This document shows positions 10,784 to 20,031 of a stretch of 64,000 nucleotides of DNA, piece after piece. How positions within the stretch are numbered: the first letter of the stretch is position 1; each line of letters begins with the position of its first letter. The stretch is from Chitinophagaceae bacterium. GTDB taxonomy: Bacteria; Bacteroidota; Bacteroidia; Chitinophagales; Chitinophagaceae. Below the pieces are notes generated by a model. The model had not been told where the DNA came from. It saw only the letters and a program-made list of their open reading frames with translations, and ran no database searches. The position numbers and the translations under genes are program-made. The DNA lies in NCBI GenBank assembly GCA_018335935.1, contig JAGXRG010000012.1, positions 1-64,000 on the forward strand, in the 5' to 3' direction.

Positions 10784-10867
10784 TGCCCACGACTGGATTC
10801 GAACCAGCACACCCTTTCGAGTACCACCACCTCAAGGTGGCTTGTCTACCAATTTCAACACATGGGC
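10784..10867 (-). tRNA. tRNA-Leu (anticodon GAG)
   Basis: This 84-nt class II tRNA has a 7-bp acceptor stem (GCCCATG / CGTGGGC with one G-T pair), an anticodon arm CCACC-TTGAGGT-GGTGG giving anticodon GAG at 10833-10831, a long variable arm typical of tRNA-Leu, and a T-arm containing GGTTCGAATCC. The discriminator is A. The CCA end is not encoded and must be added after transcription. It lies 33 nt downstream of argS on the same strand, so it may be co-transcribed with argS. Confidence 0.95.
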
Positions 10868-10900
10868 AGGTTGCAAATGTAGTTGTTGATATGGATAAAT

Positions 10901-12667
10901 TTACATTCTTTCTGGAACATCAATACCTAATACTTTCATGCTTTCTTTAATAATATCTGCAGTAAGTTTTGAAATTAAAATACGAAGCATTTTTTTGTCT
11001 TCACTCTCTGCATTTGCAATGGAATGTTCTGCATAAAAACTATTAAATGTTTTGGCTAAATTGAAAACATAAATTGCCATTTTTGAGGGATCACTCTCTT
11101 GCATCGCTTCATGTAAAACTGTTTTAAATTGTTCAGCCATTATCAAGAGTTGTTTTTCAAGTGGCAATAAGTTTGATGTATTTATGCTAGTTGAACTATC
11201 ACCAACTTTTCGTAAAACACTTTTAATTCGTGCATGAGTGTATTGAACAAAGGGTCCTGTAAAGCCATGAAAATCGATACTCTCTTCAGGATTAAAAATC
11301 ATTCTTTTTTTAGGATCTACCCTCAGCAAAAAGAATTTTAATGCACCTAAACCGATAATATGATATAAATGTTCTAATTCTTGTTCGTTAAAATCTGCAA
11401 CCTTTCCAAGCTCCAAAGTTCTTTGCTTAGCAATATTAATCATATCACTTACAATATCATCAGCATCAACAACAGTACCTTCTCTACTCTTCATTTTACC
11501 TGTTGTTAATTCTACCATGCCATAACTTAAATGCTCAATCTCATTAGCTGATGGCAATTCTAATTTTTGACAAATTAATTTCAACACTTTCATGTGATAA
11601 TTTTGTTCATCGCCAATTACATAAATGCTTTTATCACATTGGTATTCGTTATATTTCTGTTCTGCTAATCCAATATCTTGTGTTATATAAACAGATGTTC
11701 CATCTTTACGCATTACTAATTTTTCATCCAAGCCATCAGCAGTTAAATCTATCCAAACACTTCCATCATCTTTTTTATAAAAAACATTTTTCTCCAACCC
11801 TTTCTGTACAATTTCTTTACCTAACAAATAAGTATTGCTTTCGTAATAGATCTTATCGAAATCTGCACCTATTTTTTTATAGGTTTCATCAAATCCTTCA
11901 TACACCCAACTATTCATTTCTTTCCAAAGCTCCATAACCTCTGGTTTTCCATTCTCCCAATCTACTAACATTTGTTGAGTCTGTAACATAATTGGAGCTT
12001 GCTTTTCAGCTTCTTCTTTAGTTTTTCCTTGAGCTACTAAATCTTCAATTTGTTGTTTTAAAACATCATTAAATTTTACATAATATTCTCCAACAAAGTG
12101 ATCTCCTTTGGTTTTAGTTGATATTGGTGTTGAGCCATTTGCAAACATCTTCCAAGCAATCATGCTTTTACAAATATGTACTCCTCTATCATTTACAATA
12201 CATGTTTTTACAATGTCATTTCCATTTGCTTTTCTAATAGCAGCAACACTCCAACCTAAAAATATATTTCTTAAATGCCCAAGGTGTAATGGCTTATTGG
12301 TGTTAGGAGAAGAATACTCTATCATCACTTTTGAAGTACTCTTTTTCTTTAAATTTTCAGTAGAGTTAAATAGCAAAATTTCTATCAATAATTCATCAGC
12401 AATAGTAATATTCAAGAACCCTTTAATTACATTAAAACTACTTGCAATATTTGTGTTATTAGTACAGATATCTTTTCCTATTTCTTCGCCTAAAACTTCA
12501 GGAGATTTTCTTAATTGTTTTACTAAAGAAAATAATACAATTGTATAATTACCTTCAAACTCAGGTTTTGTTTCATTGATTTGAATATCATTTGCTGACA
12601 GATCAAAACCATATAATTTTTTAATGGATTTTGCCGAAATTTCTTTTAAAGTACTAACAATGCTCAT
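10901..12667 (-). CDS. argS: arginine--tRNA ligase
   Basis: Class I aminoacyl-tRNA synthetase that charges tRNA-Arg with arginine in the cytoplasm. With the ATG at 12667 it has 588 residues, normal for the family. The HIGH-type motif HLGH is at about residues 128-131, inside SSPNTNKPLHLGH, which is diagnostic of ArgRS. A degenerate KMSKS-type loop (KMKSREG) and a C-terminal DALR-type anticodon domain follow. A longer reading frame starting at TTG 12685 is rejected because that TTG is the end of the -7 promoter box TACATTTG. tRNA-Leu lies just downstream on the same strand. Confidence 0.95.
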   Translation of the reverse strand: MSIVSTLKEISAKSIKKLYGFDLSANDIQINETKPEFEGNYTIVLFSLVKQLRKSPEVLGEEIGKDICTNNTNIASSFNVIKGFLNITIADELLIEILLFNSTENLKKKSTSKVMIEYSSPNTNKPLHLGHLRNIFLGWSVAAIRKANGNDIVKTCIVNDRGVHICKSMIAWKMFANGSTPISTKTKGDHFVGEYYVKFNDVLKQQIEDLVAQGKTKEEAEKQAPIMLQTQQMLVDWENGKPEVMELWKEMNSWVYEGFDETYKKIGADFDKIYYESNTYLLGKEIVQKGLEKNVFYKKDDGSVWIDLTADGLDEKLVMRKDGTSVYITQDIGLAEQKYNEYQCDKSIYVIGDEQNYHMKVLKLICQKLELPSANEIEHLSYGMVELTTGKMKSREGTVVDADDIVSDMINIAKQRTLELGKVADFNEQELEHLYHIIGLGALKFFLLRVDPKKRMIFNPEESIDFHGFTGPFVQYTHARIKSVLRKVGDSSTSINTSNLLPLEKQLLIMAEQFKTVLHEAMQESDPSKMAIYVFNLAKTFNSFYAEHSIANAESEDKKMLRILISKLTADIIKESMKVLGIDVPERM

Positions 12668-12682
12668 TTCATCAATTTGCTG

Positions 12683-12690
12683 CAAATGTA
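12683..12690 (-). promoter_or_regulatory. -7 box TACATTTG for argS
   Basis: Exact match to the Bacteroidota -7 consensus TAnnTTTG, 15 nt before the argS ATG on the minus strand. It contains the false TTG start. Confidence 0.65.
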
Positions 12691-12729
12691 AATGTTTGAA
12701 AACAGCTATAAATAAAAAGTTGAAGATTG

Positions 12730-15700
12730 CTATAAAATGGCTCTAACACTTGCTCTGCCAATATTTATAACTCTCGATTCGCCAGGTTTTCTGCCTTCAT
12801 AATTAAAACTAATTTCGAAATTATTGTTGAGTCTTTTTGTAAATTCTATACTCCATAAATAGTTTTTGCCAGGCAATAACCCATCTAACATAATATAACT
12901 AACAGTTGAGTTTGCTACTCCATTATACATAATATTATTATATGTAAATTTTGCTAATAAACTTGTATTTTGAATAGAGTTATACTTTGCTTCAAGATTA
13001 AAAGCTTTAGATGAAACTTTTTCTGCTCCAACTAAAGTATTTTCTTTTGACACAATTTGCAAAGATGCTAAGGCCCTGAATTTTGTTAGATAAGTATAAA
13101 TAAACTTTGGCTCAGAAATGAGCGATTGAATACTATAATTTCTATTGGTAAATTGTGGTGTGTTTAAATCATTATTGGTCCATTTTTGTATAAATTCTAT
13201 GCTAAAAGATTTTTTAAAATTTACTCTTGCTCTAATATTCCAGTCGTTTAGTTGTCTGCTCTCTAACCCATAGGTTAATATAGACTTATTATAATTTTTT
13301 ATATTACTAATATCAATACCCCAAGCTGCACTACTTCTATTAAAAGATAGTGTATTACTGTAATTATTTGTGTAATTGATTAATGCTGTATCGTGAATAT
13401 TATTTTCGAATGGATTGATTTGAAAGCTACCATCACTTAACACTTTTTTGCTTGTTTGCAATGAAGATTGAATGTAAAATCTACTTATAAATTTACTGAA
13501 TTTGATATTTTTTATTTTGTTTGCTACATTCTTTGGATAAATGTTTAAACTATAATTGAACTGAGTATAATTGGCTTTAATAAATTGGTTTGTTGGCGTA
13601 AAAATTCTAATATATTTTGCTTGATCACTAAAAACAGCAATTTCAAATTCGTTGAGCTGAGGAATACCATCATTATTATAATCATTCCAAGTGTATTGTC
13701 CTCTACCAGCTGGCACTTCAACATAACTGAAATCTCTTCTTTGTTCTTGTCCTGCACCTAACTCGTATAATACATATCCAACAATAAAACCTTGCATTTC
13801 ATTAATATTATACTCAACCCTACCTAATAAACTATTATCAGGTTGAAGATTTGATAAAGCATTATTTAAAATACTTAATGTTCTATAAGTAGTATTTAAT
13901 TTTAATTGATGCTTAGAATTTTTTAGCAATTCTATAAAAACATTATAGTTAAAACTTCTATCTACACTTTCTAAAGATTTATAGAAAGGAATTTTATCGC
14001 TTCTTGTAAAAAAATTAACTCCCCATTTATTCAATTGTTGAGGATTACTTTTTAAAAATGCAGTAATCGTTTCAAAAGAAAAACTAATGGGCAAAATACT
14101 ATCGTTGTTAGAATTAATTTGTTGATTATGTTCTAATGCATAATTTAAGCCAATAATATGGTTATTTAATTTTTTTAATGAAGTTGAAATATCAATGGTA
14201 GGCTTAAAAAAATAGCCTTTTGACAATGAACTTTTATTTGCTACATAACTAATATCATTTTTTAGATTCCAGGTTTTTATTTTAAAAGTTTGATGTAAAG
14301 TTTGCTTTATACCACTATAATCATCACTTCTAAAATAACCATCAATACGGTAAATATGTTGGTTTTCGTTTTTATCTTTCAGCTCTAAAGCTATATGTGG
14401 CAAGTGTTCAAAAGCATTCGGATTTAAAATATTCAAACCCCAGTTTCTATAAAACTCAACAGTTCTCAAACGCTCTAAAGCTTTAAAATTATTACTAGCC
14501 CACTCATAACCAATAATAGATTTCAATTGCAATGTGGATGAAAGTTTACCTGAATTCTCTAAATTAATTTTACCTGCATTACCTGTATTATTATCTTTAG
14601 ATTTTGTAGAAAATGCATTAACATCATAATTACTCCAAGCTAATTCAGATTTTAAAATTGTTTTTTTATTGAACCAATATTCTGCACCAAGGGTTATCAG
14701 TTGCTGCTTTTTTGGTGTTACTAAAAATTGAGCAGGTTCGTAATTACCTTGTGGAATGTTGTTTATAGGTTCAACCCATTTATAAGCCTTACCATTAGCA
14801 CCATTAAATAAAGGAATATAGTTGCCTTTACTTGCACCAACTTCAGTAAAAATTAAATTATACTTAGCACTGTCTTTATGGGTTGAATACACATAAATAC
14901 TATCGTTATTGTTTAAAGGATTGGCTCTTTTTGCATAAAGTATTTTTGTTGTAGAGAAGCTATCAATATTTTCATTGATATAAAATGCATTTAAATAATC
15001 ATCTCCAAGATTGGCTAAGAATTGCTTTTGCTTATTATCGAGCTGTTGATTAACAGGCGAATTTTTTGCATCTACATTAGAATAGGCTGCAACATTAATT
15101 TTTAGTTTTGAATTAATCTGTGATTCATTAGAAACAAACAACATAGAATTCAAATAACTTCTTTCAGCATATTCAAATTCAATTTGAATTCTTTTATCTT
15201 TTGTAATCATTCGCTTTGGCGTAAATGTTACTTCTGCTGTATTATAGTTAATTACATAATCCTGATCCTCTCCTCTTTGTAGCAACTCTCCATCTATAAA
15301 AACTCTTTCAGTACCTGCTAAAACAATAAAATAAATTTCACTATTAGCACCTTGTAACCTATATGGGCCTTGATTTCCCTCTAAACCATTAAACACATTT
15401 CTATTAAATTTCCCTTTGGCAATAGCACCTGCCATCTGAAATTTATTCTTACTAATATTTCCAACCTTTTTTTCATTGGTATAATAAATCCCTTGAAGTC
15501 TTTTGTAAAAATTTAAAAAATAATTAGTGTTCTGTCGAACATCAATATCACCAATATTTAACTCCCAATTTTTCTTTTTAAACTGTAATAAAATTCTATC
15601 AAACTCATTTAAAGTTTGAGTGGTGCCATCTGGTTGAATGGGAATATTATTATCGGTAATGGCTGCTGCCATTTCTATACTATCGCCAATAAATCCACTC

Positions 15701-16179
15701 AATTGCAAATTCAATTGAGAATTGAAAACTGCATTTTGGTTATTCCCAAAGCTTAAGTTTCTTCCAAAACTGCCACTATAATTAATGTTTCCAAAGTTTA
15801 AAAAACTTTCATCGTTACTGAATTCTTTTGCAAAAATTGTTGGTTGACTTGCAATAAAATTATTCTTTATACTATCATAATTAAACCTTGAATAAGTTTT
15901 ATTCAATTCAATTGAAAATACTCTATACTGAATGGTAACAGAATCGATTGAAGTGTTTTTCTTCCAAAAAATTGTTGCTTTGGCATAATCAATTTTATAA
16001 AAGCTGGTATCAATATTAATAATTGTTACTGAATTAGGTACAATTACATTCTGCTCAAATTGAAAATTTTTATTGGCAGAAATTTGCTTTGTTTTTTGGT
16101 TAGAAGGCAGGCTGACTTGACCATGTAAAACATTACACGACAAGCATAAGATTAAGCATATGTTTAGGTTAAATTTCAA
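12730..16179 (-). CDS. large outer-membrane-type protein of unknown function with EF-hand-like loop
   Basis: This is a 1149-residue protein with a Sec signal peptide (cleavage expected after about residue 20, before QVS). Most of the sequence is alternating polar/aromatic strands with many Asn and Tyr residues, as in large outer-membrane beta-barrels of Bacteroidota. There is no TonB plug or carboxypeptidase-like front domain, so it does not look like a TonB receptor. Residues 833-844 (DYNNDGIPQLNE) fit the 12-residue EF-hand calcium loop pattern. The C-terminus ends NYEGRKPGESR...GRASVRAIL. I recognise the style as a recurring Bacteroidota family but cannot assign a function. It is divergent from miaB across a 188-bp gap and sits upstream of argS on the same strand. 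Confidence 0.75.
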   Translation of the reverse strand: MKFNLNICLILCLSCNVLHGQVSLPSNQKTKQISANKNFQFEQNVIVPNSVTIINIDTSFYKIDYAKATIFWKKNTSIDSVTIQYRVFSIELNKTYSRFNYDSIKNNFIASQPTIFAKEFSNDESFLNFGNINYSGSFGRNLSFGNNQNAVFNSQLNLQLSGFIGDSIEMAAAITDNNIPIQPDGTTQTLNEFDRILLQFKKKNWELNIGDIDVRQNTNYFLNFYKRLQGIYYTNEKKVGNISKNKFQMAGAIAKGKFNRNVFNGLEGNQGPYRLQGANSEIYFIVLAGTERVFIDGELLQRGEDQDYVINYNTAEVTFTPKRMITKDKRIQIEFEYAERSYLNSMLFVSNESQINSKLKINVAAYSNVDAKNSPVNQQLDNKQKQFLANLGDDYLNAFYINENIDSFSTTKILYAKRANPLNNNDSIYVYSTHKDSAKYNLIFTEVGASKGNYIPLFNGANGKAYKWVEPINNIPQGNYEPAQFLVTPKKQQLITLGAEYWFNKKTILKSELAWSNYDVNAFSTKSKDNNTGNAGKINLENSGKLSSTLQLKSIIGYEWASNNFKALERLRTVEFYRNWGLNILNPNAFEHLPHIALELKDKNENQHIYRIDGYFRSDDYSGIKQTLHQTFKIKTWNLKNDISYVANKSSLSKGYFFKPTIDISTSLKKLNNHIIGLNYALEHNQQINSNNDSILPISFSFETITAFLKSNPQQLNKWGVNFFTRSDKIPFYKSLESVDRSFNYNVFIELLKNSKHQLKLNTTYRTLSILNNALSNLQPDNSLLGRVEYNINEMQGFIVGYVLYELGAGQEQRRDFSYVEVPAGRGQYTWNDYNNDGIPQLNEFEIAVFSDQAKYIRIFTPTNQFIKANYTQFNYSLNIYPKNVANKIKNIKFSKFISRFYIQSSLQTSKKVLSDGSFQINPFENNIHDTALINYTNNYSNTLSFNRSSAAWGIDISNIKNYNKSILTYGLESRQLNDWNIRARVNFKKSFSIEFIQKWTNNDLNTPQFTNRNYSIQSLISEPKFIYTYLTKFRALASLQIVSKENTLVGAEKVSSKAFNLEAKYNSIQNTSLLAKFTYNNIMYNGVANSTVSYIMLDGLLPGKNYLWSIEFTKRLNNNFEISFNYEGRKPGESRVINIGRASVRAIL

Positions 16180-16345
16180 ACTTTAAGCAAAAAGTAAAAC
16201 TACTGCATAGAAGAACAAAGAGAATAGGGTTATTAGAGATTGATAACTATTCTGCAATGTTAAGTTATAGGCTTAAATATTTACTAAAATTATCAATCTA
16301 AATAGGCTATTTTATTAAACACCACAGTTATAAGCAATGTTTCAA

Positions 16346-16353
16346 TATTTTTG
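16346..16353 (+). promoter_or_regulatory. -7 box TATTTTTG for miaB
   Basis: Fits TAnnTTTG and lies 14 nt before the miaB ATG. It is in the 188-bp divergent spacer 16180-16367, where I see no other feature. Confidence 0.55.
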
Positions 16354-16367
16354 CTAAAATTTTTTTC

Positions 16368-17798
16368 ATGTTGGAGATTGCTAGTAAAGTTCATGATGAG
16401 AGCAGACAAGGTGAGGCATTTGCACCAAATGCTGTTGCAGACAAACAGTTTAAAAAACATTTCTATATAGAAAGTTATGGTTGTGCCATGAATTTTAGTG
16501 ATAGTGAAATTGTAGCTTCAATTTTAAACACAGAAGGTTTTGGAGCAACAAAAAATAGTGATGAAGCTGATTTAATTTTTCTAAACACTTGTTCTATTAG
16601 AGATAAAGCCGAACAAACCATTCGTAAAAGATTAACTGAGTTTCGGGTAATTAAAAAACAAAAACCTGGTCTTTTAATTGGGGTTTTAGGTTGTATGGCC
16701 GAACGATTAAAAGCTAAATTATTAGAAGAAGAAAAATTGGTTGATTTAGTGATTGGACCAGATGCTTATAGAAGCTTACCAAGTTTAATTCAAGAAGCAG
16801 AAACTGGTCAAAAAGCTGTGAATGTTTTGTTGAGTAGAGATGAAACTTATGGAGATATATCTCCCATTCGTTTAAACAGTAATGGTGTAACAGCTTTTGT
16901 TTCTATTACTCGTGGCTGTAATAATATGTGCAGCTTCTGTGTAGTGCCTTTTACGAGAGGCAGAGAAAGAAGTAGAGATGCTTATTCTATTGTTGCAGAA
17001 GCTCAAGATTTATTTAATAATGGCTATAAAGAAGTAACACTTTTAGGGCAAAATGTTGATAGTTATATTTGGATGGATGAACAAAATGATAAGTCCATAA
17101 CCTTTGCCAAATTACTTGAAATGGTGGCTTTAATTTCACCTGAATTAAGAGTTCGTTTTAGCACATCACATCCAAAAGATATTACAGATGAAGTATTGTT
17201 CACTATGAGTAAGTATGAAAACATTTGTAAGTGCATTCACCTTCCTGTTCAAAGTGGCAATACAAGAGTTTTAGAACTCATGAATAGAACTTATACAAGA
17301 GAATGGTATATTTCTAAGTACAATAGAATTAAAGAAATTATGCCTGATTGTAGTGTAACCAGTGATATGATTGCAGGTTTTTGTACAGAAACCGAAGAAG
17401 AACATAATGATACATTGAGTTTAATGGAACTCTGCAGATTCGACTATTCTTATATGTATTATTACAGTGAAAGACCAGGAACTTTAGCTGAGAGAAAATT
17501 AGAAGATGATGTTCCTGAATTAGTGAAGAAAAGAAGATTACAAGAAATTATTGATGTGCAAAGCAGATTAAGTAGAGAAAATAATCAGCTCGATTTAGGT
17601 AAAACCTATAAAGTTTTAATAGAAGCAGAAAGTAAAAAAGATTCATCAGATTGGAAAGGCAGAAACACACATAATAAAGTTTTGGTTTTTCCTAAAGGAG
17701 AACATCAATTTAAAGCAGGTGATTATGTTATGGTTAAAGTAAATAAAGTAACACAGGGAACTTTGTTGGGAGAAATTGTTTCAACTCAAAATTCATAA
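16368..17798 (+). CDS. miaB: tRNA-2-methylthio-N6-isopentenyladenosine37 synthase MiaB
   Basis: Radical-SAM methylthiotransferase that converts i6A37 to ms2i6A37 in tRNAs reading UNN codons. The 476 residues have all three expected parts. The UPF0004 domain has the cluster cysteines C39 (ESYGCAMN), C75 (LNTCSI) and C109 (VLGCMAE). The radical-SAM core has CxxxCxxC at C184, C188 and C191. A C-terminal TRAM domain covers about residues 410-476. The wording of the N-terminal motif fits MiaB rather than RimO or MtaB. It is followed 22 nt later by the sigma-54 activator gene, so the two probably share a transcript. Confidence 0.96.
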   Translation: MLEIASKVHDESRQGEAFAPNAVADKQFKKHFYIESYGCAMNFSDSEIVASILNTEGFGATKNSDEADLIFLNTCSIRDKAEQTIRKRLTEFRVIKKQKPGLLIGVLGCMAERLKAKLLEEEKLVDLVIGPDAYRSLPSLIQEAETGQKAVNVLLSRDETYGDISPIRLNSNGVTAFVSITRGCNNMCSFCVVPFTRGRERSRDAYSIVAEAQDLFNNGYKEVTLLGQNVDSYIWMDEQNDKSITFAKLLEMVALISPELRVRFSTSHPKDITDEVLFTMSKYENICKCIHLPVQSGNTRVLELMNRTYTREWYISKYNRIKEIMPDCSVTSDMIAGFCTETEEEHNDTLSLMELCRFDYSYMYYYSERPGTLAERKLEDDVPELVKKRRLQEIIDVQSRLSRENNQLDLGKTYKVLIEAESKKDSSDWKGRNTHNKVLVFPKGEHQFKAGDYVMVKVNKVTQGTLLGEIVSTQNS

Positions 17799-17820
17799 TT
17801 CTACACTCTTAATTCAAACA

Positions 17821-19083
17821 ATGGCAGAAATACAATCCATAAAAAATAGATTCGGCATTATAGGTAATTCACCAGCTTTAAATCATGCTTTAAATACCGC
17901 TGTGCAAGTTTCAGCAACAGATTTAACAGTATTAATAGTTGGTGAAAGTGGTGTAGGTAAAGAAGTTTTCTCTCAAATCATTCATGCATTATCTGCTCGT
18001 AAACACAATCCTTTTATTGCTGTAAACTGTGGTGCAATTCCTGAGGGAACCATAGATAGTGAATTATTTGGTCACGAAAAAGGAGCTTTTACCGGTGCTG
18101 TTGATAGCAGAAAAGGTTATTTTGAAACAGTTAGTGGAGGAACCATTTTTTTAGATGAAATTGGTGAATTGCCTTTGGGTACTCAAGCCAGATTATTAAG
18201 AGTTTTAGAAACTGGTGAATTTATTCGAGTAGGTTCATCAAAAGTTCAAAAAACTGATGTACGTGTTATTGCAGCCACCAATAGAGAATTGATAGAATTT
18301 ACACAAAAAGGTAGATTTAGAGAAGATTTGTACTACCGTTTAAGTACAGTTCCAATTCGTGTTCCTGCTTTAAGAGATAGAAAAGAAGACATTCCACTTT
18401 TGTTTAGAAAATTTGTGGTTGACTTTAGTGAGAAGTATAAAACCAAATCTATTCAACTTGATGAAGCTGCTAAAGAACTTTTAACTAATTATCCTTTTCC
18501 AGGCAATGTGAGAGAATTAAAAAATATTGCTGAACAAATTTCAGTTTTAAGTACTTCAAACATGATTTCGGTAAATGAGTTAAGAAATTTTTTACCCGAT
18601 AAAATAACTTCTCGTTTACCTATTTTAGCAAGTCAATCAGGTCATAGTACTTCTGAATTTACTAATGAAAGGGAAATTTTGTATAAACTTTTCTTTGATA
18701 TGAAGAAGGATGTTACAGAGCTTAAAAAAATGTTTTTAGAAATTTTACAAAATCCTTCATTAGCTGGTAATATGAATTCTTATTCCAAAGAAAATATTTT
18801 AAAAGACTTCCCAATATTAAAATCTGATGACTTAGCAACTATGCCATCTCATCAGCCCCAGATTATTCCTTCTTATCAAAATCAACCAGTCATTATTAAG
18901 AATGATGATATCGCCCATGAGGATGTAGAAGAATCGTTAAATATTAATGAAAAAGAAAAGGAGCTTATTATTAAAGCATTAATGAAACATAAAGGAAAAC
19001 GTAAAGATGCTAGTTCAGATTTAGGCATTAGTGAACGTACTTTATACAGAAAATTAAAGGAGTATAGTATTGATGATTTATAA
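17821..19083 (+). CDS. sigma-54-dependent transcriptional activator without receiver domain
   Basis: Bacterial enhancer-binding protein that remodels RNA polymerase-sigma54 using ATP. From the ATG at 17821 it has 420 residues. The AAA+ domain starts almost at the N-terminus, with Walker A GESGVGKE at 41-48, the sigma-54 contact loop GAFTGA at 88-93 and Walker B FLDEIG near 110-115. A linker of about 100 residues leads to a Fis-type helix-turn-helix (SERTLYRKLKEYS) at the C-terminus. There is no receiver or GAF sensor domain, so control must act by another route. An upstream in-frame start at 17776 would overlap miaB and is less likely. Targets are unknown. Confidence 0.92.
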   Translation: MAEIQSIKNRFGIIGNSPALNHALNTAVQVSATDLTVLIVGESGVGKEVFSQIIHALSARKHNPFIAVNCGAIPEGTIDSELFGHEKGAFTGAVDSRKGYFETVSGGTIFLDEIGELPLGTQARLLRVLETGEFIRVGSSKVQKTDVRVIAATNRELIEFTQKGRFREDLYYRLSTVPIRVPALRDRKEDIPLLFRKFVVDFSEKYKTKSIQLDEAAKELLTNYPFPGNVRELKNIAEQISVLSTSNMISVNELRNFLPDKITSRLPILASQSGHSTSEFTNEREILYKLFFDMKKDVTELKKMFLEILQNPSLAGNMNSYSKENILKDFPILKSDDLATMPSHQPQIIPSYQNQPVIIKNDDIAHEDVEESLNINEKEKELIIKALMKHKGKRKDASSDLGISERTLYRKLKEYSIDDL

Positions 19084-19131
19084 ATAATTCGATAAAATCT
19101 TTTCAATATCAATTTTTAACCCTAATTTCTT

Positions 19132-19139
19132 TAACTTCG
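19132..19139 (+). promoter_or_regulatory. -7 box TAACTTCG upstream of GT5-like gene
   Basis: Near-consensus -7 box (TTCG for TTTG), 26 nt before the TTG start codon of the next gene. Other genes in the window use the same TTCG variant. Confidence 0.45.
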
Positions 19140-19165
19140 CAACCTCTAAAAAAACAAATTAGACC

Positions 19166-19990
19166 TTGGAAGAATTAATCCCCAAAAAAAGAATTTTATT
19201 TATTGCCACAGAGTTATCTCCTTATTTGGAGCTAACAGAATTTGCTGAAACAGTAAATAAACTTGCAATAAAAACAAACGATAATGGTTACGAAGTTCGT
19301 TGTATTATGCCTCGCTTTGGTGTGATTAATGAAAGACGTCATCGATTACATGAAGTAGTGAGACTCTCTGGTATCAACGTTTCTGTTGATGATGATGATT
19401 ATCCATTACAAATTAAAGTAGCTTCTCTACCCTCAGCACGTTTACAAGTTTACTTCTTAGAAAATGAAGATTTTTATAAAAGAAAATTCATTTTTCATGA
19501 TGAAGAAGACAAGTGGTTTGATGATAATGGATTGAGAACAATTTTCTTTGCAAAAGCTGCTTTAGAAACTGTAAAAAAGTTTGGATGGGCACCCGATGTG
19601 GTTCATTGCAGTGGTTGGATGAGTGGTTTAGTACCTGCATTTATTAAAACTGCATATAAAAGAGAACCAGTTTTTGGTCATAGTAAAGTAGTTTTTAGCT
19701 TGGGAGAAGATATGTTTGATGAATCTTTAGGAGAAGATTTTGTAGAAAAAGCTTTAGTGGGCAACAATATCACCGAAAAAGATTTAGAAGTATTTAAACC
19801 TGCCGATAACCTAAGCCTTTATAGAGGTGGTGCAAAATTTGCTGATGCTATTACCTTTGGAGCTCCAGATGTAAATCCAGTTTTAGTAGAAGAATTTTCG
19901 AAAGTAAGAGGTAAAAAAGTCATTAAATACAAAGAAAACAGCAGTATACTAGATGAATATCTTGAATTATATAACAAGATCTCTGAATAA
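19166..19990 (+). CDS. glycogen-synthase-like GT5 N-terminal domain protein, probably non-catalytic
   Basis: The 274 residues resemble only the N-terminal Rossmann half of glycogen/starch synthase (GT5). The C-terminal half that closes the GT-B active site is absent. In the genuine GlgA of this window the ADP-glucose loop reads AKAGGLGDVVGALP; here the matching stretch is ELTEFAETVNKLA, so the KxGGL lysine and glycines are lost. A starch-synthase activity is therefore unlikely, and a regulatory or scaffold role is only a guess. The start is a TTG codon: a stop lies two codons upstream and the first ATG would remove the first beta strand (RILFIATE). It sits between the sigma-54 activator and metK. 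Confidence 0.8.
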   Translation: MEELIPKKRILFIATELSPYLELTEFAETVNKLAIKTNDNGYEVRCIMPRFGVINERRHRLHEVVRLSGINVSVDDDDYPLQIKVASLPSARLQVYFLENEDFYKRKFIFHDEEDKWFDDNGLRTIFFAKAALETVKKFGWAPDVVHCSGWMSGLVPAFIKTAYKREPVFGHSKVVFSLGEDMFDESLGEDFVEKALVGNNITEKDLEVFKPADNLSLYRGGAKFADAITFGAPDVNPVLVEEFSKVRGKKVIKYKENSSILDEYLELYNKISE

Positions 19991-20031
19991 AATATTTAAC
20001 AATTAATAATTAATCTTTAATCATTTAACAG

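Noticed and set aside
10657-10950. 97-residue + strand ORF overlapping adhesin end, terminator and tRNA-Leu
   Set aside because: It would read through a terminator and the antisense of a clear tRNA gene, so it is not a protein gene.
11551-11937. 128-residue + strand ORF inside argS
   Set aside because: Antisense shadow of argS with no start context and no family resemblance.
12108-12548. 146-residue + strand ORF inside argS
   Set aside because: It lies wholly antisense to a strongly supported argS, and its composition is that of a reverse-frame shadow with no recognisable domain.
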